A stretch of DNA of 64,000 nucleotides from Pseudophaeobacter arcticus DSM 23566 (GTDB taxonomy: Bacteria > Pseudomonadota > Alphaproteobacteria > Rhodobacterales > Rhodobacteraceae): positions 2,347,302 through 2,411,301 of the forward strand of contig NZ_KI421507.1 of NCBI RefSeq assembly GCF_000473205.1, read 5' to 3'. Below, one piece after another: positions 42,398 through 49,792 of this stretch (the stretch's first letter is position 1; the number at the start of each line of letters is the position of its first letter). The notes under the pieces are model-generated. The model was not told where the DNA came from, ran no database searches, and saw nothing but the letters and a program-made list of their open reading frames with translations. Both the position numbers and the translations under genes were made by a program.

Positions 42398-44752
42398 TCA
42401 GTTGGGGATCAGTGCCGGAATGATGGTCACGATCGACGGGAAGAACCAGAGAATCCCCAGACCTGCCACCTGGATCAGCACGAAGGGCAGAACCCCGCGA
42501 TAGATATGTCCGGTGGTCACCTCTTTTGGCGCAACCCCGCGCAGATAGAACAGCGCAAAGCCAAAAGGTGGTGTCAGGAAGGACGTCTGCAGGTTCACCG
42601 CAACCATGATGGTCACCCATTTTGGATCAAAGGAACCGCCATAGATAACCGGCCCGACAATCGGGATCACGATGTAGATGATCTCGAGGAAGTCGAGCAC
42701 AAAGCCCAGGAAGAACAGAACCATCATCACGATCAGGAAGACCGTCATCTCATTGTCAAAGCTCTTCAGGAACTGCTGGATGTAGTGTTCACCGCCAAAG
42801 GAAATCACCACCAGATTGAGCAGCTGAGAGCCGATCAGGATGGTAAAGACCATGGATGTGACCTTGGCGGTTTCACGAACGATGGGCGTCAAAACCGCGC
42901 CCTTGTATAGAACCCAGCAGCCATAGAGCAGACCAAACAGAGCAAAGAGATAGGCCCCATAGGCAACACCAAAGGCGATCCAGCTTTCAACGGTGACGTT
43001 GGACTGGTTGATCCGCAGATCAAAGTTCACCCCGATCAGGATCGCAATCATCACGGCAAGGGTGGCCCAGATGATGATCTTGCCCGATTTGCCTTGGTCC
43101 TGCAGCTTGCGGTAGGCCGCCAGCATGATCGCACCACCGGCGCCAAGCGCCGCAGCGGGCGTTGGGTTGGTAATGCCACCAAGGATTGACCCAAGCACGG
43201 CAACAATCAGAACCAGCGGTGGGAAAACCACCCGGATCAGATCATTGCGCGCACAGCGGGCCGCAGCTTCGCGCGCGCCATACAGTGCCAACACCGCGGG
43301 CAGCGCCAACAACAGAACCGTGACCCCCGGCGTTGTCGTTGGAGCAATCAGCAGCACATCGACCAGCAAAACCAGCAACAGGCCAATGGCGCCCAGGATC
43401 AGTGGCTTGGTATCACGCGACGGTGCCACCCCGCGACCAATGGCCAGAACCAGAGCCAGCATGATCACCAGGATGGTGACGCCAGTACCAATCGGAGCTG
43501 CCGCCGCAATCTTGTCGACCTGCGCCTGAGCAAACTCCTCTTCGGTCAGCTTGGTTGCCTGCGCAACACCACCGGCAGCATCAATCACCTTCTGTTCCGC
43601 AACAGCGGCGTCCCAGGCGTCTTGGCCGTGCAGATCAATCATCGCCGCCTGACACTGAGGCCCGACCGTGGTCCGCAAAGACGCGGTTTGACCCGCGTCA
43701 GAGAAAGCCGAAATCGTGGTGTTTTGCGAACCGATCACCCCAAAGGAGCCCAGCAGCATGGCACCGGCAAGAATGGCAGCAGGTGCGCCCAGGAACCACA
43801 GCAGCGCTTCGTTGCGCGTCACCGGCTCATTGGTGCTGGCCTCCAGCGCGACAGCGGGTGCCTTTTCCGGATTCAACATCGCATAGCCAAAGGCATAAAG
43901 CGCATAGAGCAGCGCCAGCATGATCCCCGGCAACAGCGCCGCCTGGAACAATGTACCCACGGAAACAACCGCCGGTTCGCCCAGATAGGTCAAAGCATCC
44001 GAACAGCCTGCCTCCAACGCCCGGTTTTCCTGCGCGGTGGAGTAAAGATCCCCCGCCAGGGTGCCAAGCAGAACGATCACGATCGATGGTGGAATGATCT
44101 GCCCCAGAGTACCAGAGGCCGCAATCACACCGGTTGCCAGTTCGGGCGAGTAGTTGTTGCGCAGCATGGTGGGCAGGGCCAGCAGGCCCATGGTCACCAC
44201 GGTGGCCCCAACGATCCCGGTGGAGGCCGCCAGGAAGGCGCCAACCACAACGATGGACACCGCAAGACCACCCGGCAGCGGGCCAAAAACCCGCGCCATT
44301 GTTGTCAGCAAGTCATTGGCAATTTTGGACCGTTCCAGGGTGATCCCCATCAGAACAAACATCAAAACCGCCAGCAGGGTTTCAATGGAAGCCCCCGCCA
44401 GAACACGCTCGTTCATCCGGTTCACAATAAAGGAGATATTGCGATCCATTGCATATTCCCAGCCCTGTACAAAAACGGGCTCGGCGATGCGCGGCAATTC
44501 CGGGTATCGGAAGATGGAAATGGCATCGGGTTTCACCCCGCCGGCCACCAGATCCTGATACACCGTGGACGACGTATCGATAGCTTGGTGGATCAGCAGT
44601 CCAGCACTGTCCAGCGCTGCGATGATCCCGAAGGAAATGATACCAGCACCACCGATGGCAAAGGCCACCGGGAAGCCAGAAAGGATGCCTCCGAAAAGAC
44701 ATAGGAATACGATGAGCAGGCCGAGTTCGACGCCATCAAGACCGAAAAGCAT
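42398..44752 (-). CDS. TRAP transporter large permease (DctM), oversized
   Basis: The 784-residue membrane protein starts and ends like DctM (G-I-L-S-G-F-P-V-A-F-A-I-G-G near the start; L-T-P-P-F-G-F-A-L-F-Y-L-R-G near the end). It is far longer than the usual 430 or so. Extra material consists of a soluble loop at residues about 60-110 and a block between about 330 and 520 holding a soluble stretch (Q-T-T-S-L and E-E-F-A-Q-A-Q) and extra membrane helices. It pumps an organic acid with sodium. It lies 17 bases after dctQ. Confidence 0.9.
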   Translation of the reverse strand: MLFGLDGVELGLLIVFLCLFGGILSGFPVAFAIGGAGIISFGIIAALDSAGLLIHQAIDTSSTVYQDLVAGGVKPDAISIFRYPELPRIAEPVFVQGWEYAMDRNISFIVNRMNERVLAGASIETLLAVLMFVLMGITLERSKIANDLLTTMARVFGPLPGGLAVSIVVVGAFLAASTGIVGATVVTMGLLALPTMLRNNYSPELATGVIAASGTLGQIIPPSIVIVLLGTLAGDLYSTAQENRALEAGCSDALTYLGEPAVVSVGTLFQAALLPGIMLALLYALYAFGYAMLNPEKAPAVALEASTNEPVTRNEALLWFLGAPAAILAGAMLLGSFGVIGSQNTTISAFSDAGQTASLRTTVGPQCQAAMIDLHGQDAWDAAVAEQKVIDAAGGVAQATKLTEEEFAQAQVDKIAAAAPIGTGVTILVIMLALVLAIGRGVAPSRDTKPLILGAIGLLLVLLVDVLLIAPTTTPGVTVLLLALPAVLALYGAREAAARCARNDLIRVVFPPLVLIVAVLGSILGGITNPTPAAALGAGGAIMLAAYRKLQDQGKSGKIIIWATLAVMIAILIGVNFDLRINQSNVTVESWIAFGVAYGAYLFALFGLLYGCWVLYKGAVLTPIVRETAKVTSMVFTILIGSQLLNLVVISFGGEHYIQQFLKSFDNEMTVFLIVMMVLFFLGFVLDFLEIIYIVIPIVGPVIYGGSFDPKWVTIMVAVNLQTSFLTPPFGFALFYLRGVAPKEVTTGHIYRGVLPFVLIQVAGLGILWFFPSIVTIIPALIPN

Positions 44753-44769
44753 ATCAGCTGTCCCTTAGG

Positions 44770-45696
44770 TTAATGTGCGCCTTCATAGGCTTCTTCGCCC
44801 TCACCAAGAGTATCCTTGTCGAGGTATTTGTTTTCACTGCCCTGACCTTCGATGAACTCCAGCAAGGAGCGATAGAAGAAGGCAATAGCATGCACAAAGA
44901 CGATTGCGGCAAAGGTCACCAGCAAGATCTTAAAGAGGAAATAGCCGTTAAATCCGTTCGGGCTAAAGCCGATGGTTTCAACGTTCCAGCGCAGCGCACG
45001 GGCTTTCATCACCAGGCGCTCCAACTGATCCGAGGCCGAGGGCTTTGGCACGATCAGGTGCCGCCATAGGAAGAACCAGCCATACATCCAGGTCAGAACG
45101 GCTACGGGCATCATAAAGATCAGTGACCCCAGCATGTCGATAACCCGTTTGGCACGGAAGCTGATGCCGGAATAGACCAGGTCAACCCGCACATGCCCGC
45201 CTTGAACAAAGGTGTAGGTCACACAAAGGCAGACCACCAAGGCATTGTAGAGCTTCAGCTCTTCCGCAAACCAGGAGATGTCTTTCTCCAGCGCGATGCC
45301 AAGCCCGAAGCTCATCTCCGGCCGGGCAAAGATCCGCTGCATAAAGACGATGACGATCTGTTGGATCACCATGAGCAGACCAGCCCAGGCAAAGAACCGC
45401 CCGATGCCATTGGCAAAGCCTTCAAACACCCGAACCATGCCCCACATGAACTGGCGCCGAAACAGGCCAATCGCAGTCAGGATCAGGAACAAAGTAAAGA
45501 CTACAAAAAAGAACTCCGCCGAGCCGCCATAGTAGACAAAGCGCATGATCGAAGCCTTGTCAGACCAATCGAGCCAAAGCTGCGGGTGAGTTACGGCGTA
45601 GCCGAAATTGTAAAAGGCGCCAGCGATGTTCTGAACCAGCCAGATCAGACCGTTGAACAGGGCGCCGAAAAAGGAAATGCCTGTATCGTCCTGCAT
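44770..45696 (-). CDS. TRAP transporter small permease (DctQ), large form
   Basis: The 308-residue protein has a DctQ core (V-R-V-D-L-V-Y-S-G-I-S-F-R-A-K-R after two helices, then more helices), but it is nearly twice the usual 160-180 residues because of an N-terminal part with additional hydrophobic helices. Such long DctQs accompany the long DctM class. It joins DctM to form the membrane unit for the TakP-like binding protein upstream. Confidence 0.88.
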   Translation of the reverse strand: MQDDTGISFFGALFNGLIWLVQNIAGAFYNFGYAVTHPQLWLDWSDKASIMRFVYYGGSAEFFFVVFTLFLILTAIGLFRRQFMWGMVRVFEGFANGIGRFFAWAGLLMVIQQIVIVFMQRIFARPEMSFGLGIALEKDISWFAEELKLYNALVVCLCVTYTFVQGGHVRVDLVYSGISFRAKRVIDMLGSLIFMMPVAVLTWMYGWFFLWRHLIVPKPSASDQLERLVMKARALRWNVETIGFSPNGFNGYFLFKILLVTFAAIVFVHAIAFFYRSLLEFIEGQGSENKYLDKDTLGEGEEAYEGAH

Positions 45697-45796
45697 TGTT
45701 CCCTCGGATGATTATATGCGACGGGTCGGAAACGTGGCCCCGCCCAAAACGCATGTCGCGTGGACGGCCACGACCTTCTGGCCAGCGGCAAAAATG

Positions 45797-45829
45797 AAAA
45801 AGGGATCCCCCGCACCCGGCGGGGGATCC
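45797..45829 (-). terminator. Hairpin terminator between the TRAP binding-protein and permease genes
   Basis: On the minus strand GGATCCCCCGC pairs perfectly with GCGGGGGATCC, 5-nt loop, followed by CTTTTT. It follows the dctP stop by about 20 bases, so most transcripts may end here and some read through to dctQM. Confidence 0.88.
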
Positions 45830-45849
45830 AACAGAGGCTTCGGGTTGTG

Positions 45850-46932
45850 TTAACCCAGAACGCGGTCGCGCTGTGCGGTGTAGACACCGGACGACAGGTT
45901 CTGCCAGGCGGAAGAAGACTTCATCGACTTCATGGCGCTATCGTAGATTTTCTTGAACAGCTCGTCGCCCATGTTTTCGTCCATGACTTCTTTCGAAGCC
46001 GCACCAAAAGCATCCCAGACGGAGTCAGGGAATTCCATGACCTTGACGCCACCAGCCTGCAGACGCTGCAGCGCAGCACCGTTGTTGGCCAGGAACTGTG
46101 TCAGGTTCCACTGGTGGCATTCACCAGAGGCGATCTCGATGATCTTCTGATGCGCAGGCGACAGGCTTTCAAAGACGTCACGGTTGGTCGCAACCGACAG
46201 ACCGGCACCTGGCTCGTGGAAGCCGGCGGTGTAATAGGTCTTGGTGATTTCCTGGAAACCAGCTTTTTCATCCGCCCAGGGGCCGATCCACTCTGTCCCG
46301 TCGATGGCACCGGAAGACAGCGCCTGATACACTTCGGAACCAGGGATGTTCTGAACGGAAGCACCCAGTTTACCCAGGGCTTTACCGCCGAGGCCAGGCA
46401 TACGGAACTTCAGACCGTTGAAATCTTCGGGGCTGTTGATCTCTTTGGAGAACCAGCCGCCAGCCTGGGCACCGGTGTTGCCGCCGAGGAAGGATTTCAG
46501 ACCAAAGATCTGGCCCAGCTCGTCGTGCAGCTCCATGCCGCCGTCCTGGTAGTACCAGTTGGCCAGTTCCTGCGCGGTCATGCCCATGGGCACGGCGGTG
46601 AAGAAGGCATAGCCTGGGTGCTGACCAACAAAGTAGTAGTCGGCGCCGTGATACATATCGGCCTGACCGGAAGACACCGCGTCAAACACTTCAAACGCGC
46701 CAACCAGCTCGCCTGCGGCTTTGATGTCAACGGTCAGCTGACCATCGGACATGGCGGTGATATTGTCGGCAACGCGCTGTGCCGCGTCAAACACGCCTGC
46801 CAGACCGCGGCCCCAGGTGGTGACCATGGTCAGGGTGCGGTTACCCTGTGCGTATGCCGGTGCGGCCAGAGTGGTTGCAGCTGCGGCGGTCCCGCCCAGC
46901 GCAGAGGTTTTCAAAAAAGAACGACGATCCAT
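45850..46932 (-). CDS. TRAP transporter substrate-binding protein, TakP-like (DctP family)
   Basis: The 360-residue protein has a Tat signal (MDRRSFLKTSALGG) and matches my recollection of TakP, the 2-oxo-acid binder of Rhodobacter sphaeroides, in G-G-N-T-G-A-Q-A-G-G-W-F, G-L-K-F-R-M-P-G (substrate Arg) and G-A-I-D-G-T-E-W-I-G-P-W-A-D-E-K-A-G-F. TakP family members bind 2-oxoacids with sodium; here the ligand is inferred to be a keto or hydroxy acid. It is the first gene of the TRAP unit, divergent from the two-component genes. Confidence 0.92.
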   Translation of the reverse strand: MDRRSFLKTSALGGTAAAATTLAAPAYAQGNRTLTMVTTWGRGLAGVFDAAQRVADNITAMSDGQLTVDIKAAGELVGAFEVFDAVSSGQADMYHGADYYFVGQHPGYAFFTAVPMGMTAQELANWYYQDGGMELHDELGQIFGLKSFLGGNTGAQAGGWFSKEINSPEDFNGLKFRMPGLGGKALGKLGASVQNIPGSEVYQALSSGAIDGTEWIGPWADEKAGFQEITKTYYTAGFHEPGAGLSVATNRDVFESLSPAHQKIIEIASGECHQWNLTQFLANNGAALQRLQAGGVKVMEFPDSVWDAFGAASKEVMDENMGDELFKKIYDSAMKSMKSSSAWQNLSSGVYTAQRDRVLG

Positions 46933-47049
46933 TATAGTGCTCCTCCCATAAGTAGTCCCTATGTCCGGCTTTTGCCGAACGGATCTTTTCGAGTGGCGTC
47001 AGCCTAGCGACGGAATGGCGGTTGTGAATACCTAGTACTGCGTAGGCGG

Positions 47050-47094
47050 CGCAAAAATTGGCCATTCCTGAATGTTGGGCCGCCGATTTTTGCG
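47050..47094. promoter_or_regulatory. Inverted repeat between the TRAP and two-component genes
   Basis: CGCAAAAATTGGC (47050-47062) is mirrored by GCCGATTTTTGCG (47082-47094), 12 of 13 positions, spaced by 19. It lies midway in the 249-bp divergent gap and could be the response-regulator site. Confidence 0.5.
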
Positions 47095-47181
47095 AATCCA
47101 TCGCGAATTCACGGCGCAACATGGCAAAATGGCCAAGCCAGACCTTTGATTCGGTTGCAAGATTGCGTAACGATTCGGCGC

Positions 47182-48621
47182 ATGGCCAATTTTCGCACGA
47201 TTTTTCGACCGAACTACGCACAGAAGCTCTCGATTCTGGCCGCGCTGCCGCTTGTGGTTGCGGTGGCGGCAATTGCCCTCCTGATCGCCTTTGAGTCGCG
47301 CAGTTCCGCCGAGCGCGAAATTCAGGCGCTACAACAGCAGCTCCTGGCCGCCAAAAAGGCCGAGCTGCGCAACTATGTGACCCAGGCGCGCAACGGGTTT
47401 TCCTTTATCTATGGCCGCGCCTCGCCCGACGATGAAGAGGCCAAGCAACAGGTCACCCAGATCCTGTCCTCGATGATTTATGGCACGGACGGGTTCTTTT
47501 TTGTCTACGACTACGATGGCACCAATCTGGTCAGCCCGCGCCAGACAGAGTTCATCACCCGCAACTGGTCTGGTCTGAAGGACAGCCAGGGCACGCCGGT
47601 GGTGGATGAATTCATCCGCCTGGCACGGCAAGGCGCCGGGTGGCACACCTTTATGTGGCAAAAGCCCTCCACCGGAGAAGAAGCCCAGATGGTTGCCTAT
47701 GTTGTTGGCCTGCAGGATTGGCAATGGGCTGTCGGCACTGGCGTCTTTATCGACGATGTGCTGGCCACGGTTGCAACCGCCCGCGCCGAGGTGGAATCGC
47801 GGGTGCAGCGCACGTTCTTTTATACCGGGGCAATCGCGCTGGCAGCGCTGATCGTGGTCTTTGCCTCTGGTATGGTGCTCAATATCCGCGAGCGCCGTTT
47901 GGCCGATGCCAAACTAAAAGAGCTGACCCAACGGGTCTTTGACACCCAAGAAGAAGAGCGCGGCCGGGTGGCGCGGGAATTGCACGACGGGATCAGCCAA
48001 ATCCTGGTTGGGGTGCGCTATGCGCTGGACAATGCCAGTCGCCGTCTCAAGCGGGGTGAGCTGGACAGAGCGTTGCCCCCCCTGGACAAGGGTATCGACG
48101 ATCTGGCCAATGCCATCACCGAGGTGCGTCGCATCAGTCGTGATCTGCGCCCCGGTGTGCTGGATGATCTGGGGCTGGGCCCTGCTCTCAAGGCCCTGAC
48201 GGATGACTTTGCCACCCGAACCGGCATCAAATCCGAATTCACCACCGTCGTCTTTCGCAACCGGCTCGACCCGGAGGCCAAGATCGCGCTCTACCGGATT
48301 GCCCAGGAAGCCCTGATGAACATCGAGCGCCACGCCGACGCCTCCGTCATGACCATGGACCTGCGCGGCCATATCAAGGGGGCGACCCTGCGGATCACTG
48401 ACAATGGCCGTGGATTGCCCTCGGATCAGGATCGCATGGGGCCGGGCATTGGGCTGCGCAATATGCAAGAGCGGATAGAGCAGCTTGACGGCACCTTACG
48501 CATTCTGTCATCACGTGGCACCCACAGCGGTACCGTTGTCGAAGCCATCCTGCCTCTGAGCCATCTGCTGTCCCCAGGCGAAACACTTGGAGAAGAACAG
48601 CGAAACAGAACGGTCCAGTAA
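47182..48621 (+). CDS. Cache-domain sensor histidine kinase (HisKA_3)
   Basis: The 479-residue protein has an N-terminal helix (about residues 16-37), a periplasmic Cache domain (G-T-D-G-F-F-F-V-Y-D-Y-D-G, then G-W-H-T-F-M-W-Q-K-P), a second helix (about 213-235), the HisKA_3 phosphoacceptor R-V-A-R-E-L-H-D-G-I (His268) and an ATPase end (N box E-A-L-M-N-I-E-R-H, G1 D-N-G-R-G-L, G2 G-I-G-L-R-N-M). Such Cache kinases next to TRAP genes sense carboxylates. The ATG at 47182 lacks a clear ribosome site; a TTG at 47146 is in frame. Confidence 0.9.
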   Translation: MANFRTIFRPNYAQKLSILAALPLVVAVAAIALLIAFESRSSAEREIQALQQQLLAAKKAELRNYVTQARNGFSFIYGRASPDDEEAKQQVTQILSSMIYGTDGFFFVYDYDGTNLVSPRQTEFITRNWSGLKDSQGTPVVDEFIRLARQGAGWHTFMWQKPSTGEEAQMVAYVVGLQDWQWAVGTGVFIDDVLATVATARAEVESRVQRTFFYTGAIALAALIVVFASGMVLNIRERRLADAKLKELTQRVFDTQEEERGRVARELHDGISQILVGVRYALDNASRRLKRGELDRALPPLDKGIDDLANAITEVRRISRDLRPGVLDDLGLGPALKALTDDFATRTGIKSEFTTVVFRNRLDPEAKIALYRIAQEALMNIERHADASVMTMDLRGHIKGATLRITDNGRGLPSDQDRMGPGIGLRNMQERIEQLDGTLRILSSRGTHSGTVVEAILPLSHLLSPGETLGEEQRNRTVQ

Positions 48622-48677
48622 AACAAACCGAGCTTTGCCACGGCACACTGCACCGCATCACATAAGAGGGGAAAGAC

Positions 48678-49322
48678 ATGAGCACTCCAGTGCGTGTATT
48701 AATCGTCGATGATCATCCGATGGTCGCCGAAGGCATCCAATCTATCCTCGAAAGCTATGACGACATAGAGGTGCTCGCCTGTCTCAAGGATGGCGCCGAA
48801 GCGGTGGAACAGGCCCCGGCTCTCGCCCCCGATGTCATTTTGATGGACCTGAACATGCCCCGGCTAGGCGGGTTGAGCGCCACTGAGATGATTTTGGAGC
48901 GCCTGCCTGAAACCCGGATTGTAATCCTGACGATGCATGACAGCCCTGAGTATATCTCTACTGCGCTGAACCACGGCGCGCTGGGGTATATCCTCAAAGA
49001 TGTGCCCACCGAAGAAATCAAACAGGCTATTGATACAGTGATGAGCGGTGAACCCTATCTCTGTACTGGTGCCAAGGGCTCGCTTAAGCCCAAGGACGGC
49101 GAAACCCGCGAAGCGCTCACCGGGCGCGAGCAGACCATCCTGCTGGAACTGGCCCAGGGTAAATCCAACAAGGAAGTCGCCCTGGTGCTGGATATCTCGG
49201 TGCGCACCGTCGAGACCCATCGCAAGAACATCAAGCGTAAGCTGGGCATTTCCTCGACGGCAGGCCTGACCCGCTATGCACTGGAACATGGCGTCTTGCA
49301 GGGAACCGGCCACGAATTCTGA
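48678..49322 (+). CDS. NarL/LuxR-type response regulator
   Basis: The 214-residue protein has a receiver domain (acidic pair Asp11-Asp12, phosphoacceptor Asp57 in M-D-L-N-M-P, T and K at the usual later sites) and a GerE DNA-binding domain (L-T-G-R-E-Q-T-I-L-L-E-L-A-Q-G-K-S-N-K-E-V-A). It is the partner of the kinase just upstream and probably activates the divergent TRAP genes. GAGGGG precedes the ATG. Confidence 0.95.
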   Translation: MSTPVRVLIVDDHPMVAEGIQSILESYDDIEVLACLKDGAEAVEQAPALAPDVILMDLNMPRLGGLSATEMILERLPETRIVILTMHDSPEYISTALNHGALGYILKDVPTEEIKQAIDTVMSGEPYLCTGAKGSLKPKDGETREALTGREQTILLELAQGKSNKEVALVLDISVRTVETHRKNIKRKLGISSTAGLTRYALEHGVLQGTGHEF

Positions 49323-49335
49323 AGCCGCCAGCGCG

Positions 49336-49368
49336 GCCCGCGCAGGCCATCGGGCGCGGGCAGATTTT
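49336..49368 (+). terminator. Probable terminator of the two-component operon
   Basis: GCCCGCGC (49336-49343) pairs perfectly with GCGCGGGC (49354-49361), 10-nt loop, followed by AGATTTT. The T run is short. Confidence 0.6.
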
Positions 49369-49588
49369 GCCGCAAGCGCAATGTCACCCTGCCCGCTTTG
49401 CCCATGTCAGCCGCACAACAATCGCAAAACCTTGGAAGGCGCGTTTTCAACCGTTCAAAATGCGCCAGCGGAGAAAATCCGGCAGCAATAGGTCACAAAA
49501 GGCGACCTGTTTTTCCAAAAATGTCCAAAAACAACACCCGAACGCAAGAAAATGTCCAAAATGGGGGAATTTTCAATCCCTTTGCCTG

Positions 49589-49617
49589 TTGACGCCCTCT
49601 CTCAGCAGTCATAATGT
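49589..49617 (+). promoter_or_regulatory. Sigma-70 promoter of the ilv leader
   Basis: TTGACG (49589-49594) and TAATGT (49612-49617) are spaced by exactly 17 nt, 32 bases before the leader-peptide ATG. Two copies of AAATGTCCAAAA upstream (49519-49530 and 49550-49561) could bind a regulator. Confidence 0.75.
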
Positions 49618-49648
49618 CCGCTGCAACGCAGTAAAGGAGAGCCTGGTA

Positions 49649-49696
49649 ATGACCAGCCTAGTCGTAATTGTAGGAACCAAGCGCATGGGCCGGTAA
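49649..49696 (+). CDS. ilv leader peptide
   Basis: The 15-residue frame MTSLVVIVGTKRMGR carries Leu-Val-Val-Ile-Val in a row, the codon pattern of an attenuation leader for branched-chain amino acid synthesis. AAGGAG lies about ten bases upstream, and the stop codon lies within the first hairpin of the attenuator. Confidence 0.85.
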   Translation: MTSLVVIVGTKRMGR

Positions 49697-49752
49697 CGGT
49701 AGACCACAATCAAACCCATGCGCCTCCCCTTGAATAAGCGGAGGCTTTTTTT
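49681..49752 (+). promoter_or_regulatory. Transcription attenuator of ilvBN
   Basis: GCGCATGGG (49681-49689) can pair with CCCATGCGC (49715-49723). The competing terminator stem GCCTCC (49722-49727) with GGAGGC (49740-49745) ends in seven Ts. The two structures share bases 49722-49723, so they exclude one another. Stalling on Leu/Val/Ile codons, just upstream of the first arm, would change which forms. Polarity of the switch is inferred. Confidence 0.8.
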
Positions 49753-49792
49753 ATGCGTAATGGACGATGCCGCCAATTGGAGCAAAAAGCAG

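Noticed and set aside
47050..47065. A sigma-54 promoter for the TRAP binding-protein gene
   Set aside because: The GG and GC elements are nine bases apart instead of ten, and the adjacent regulator is NarL-type, not an NtrC-type activator.
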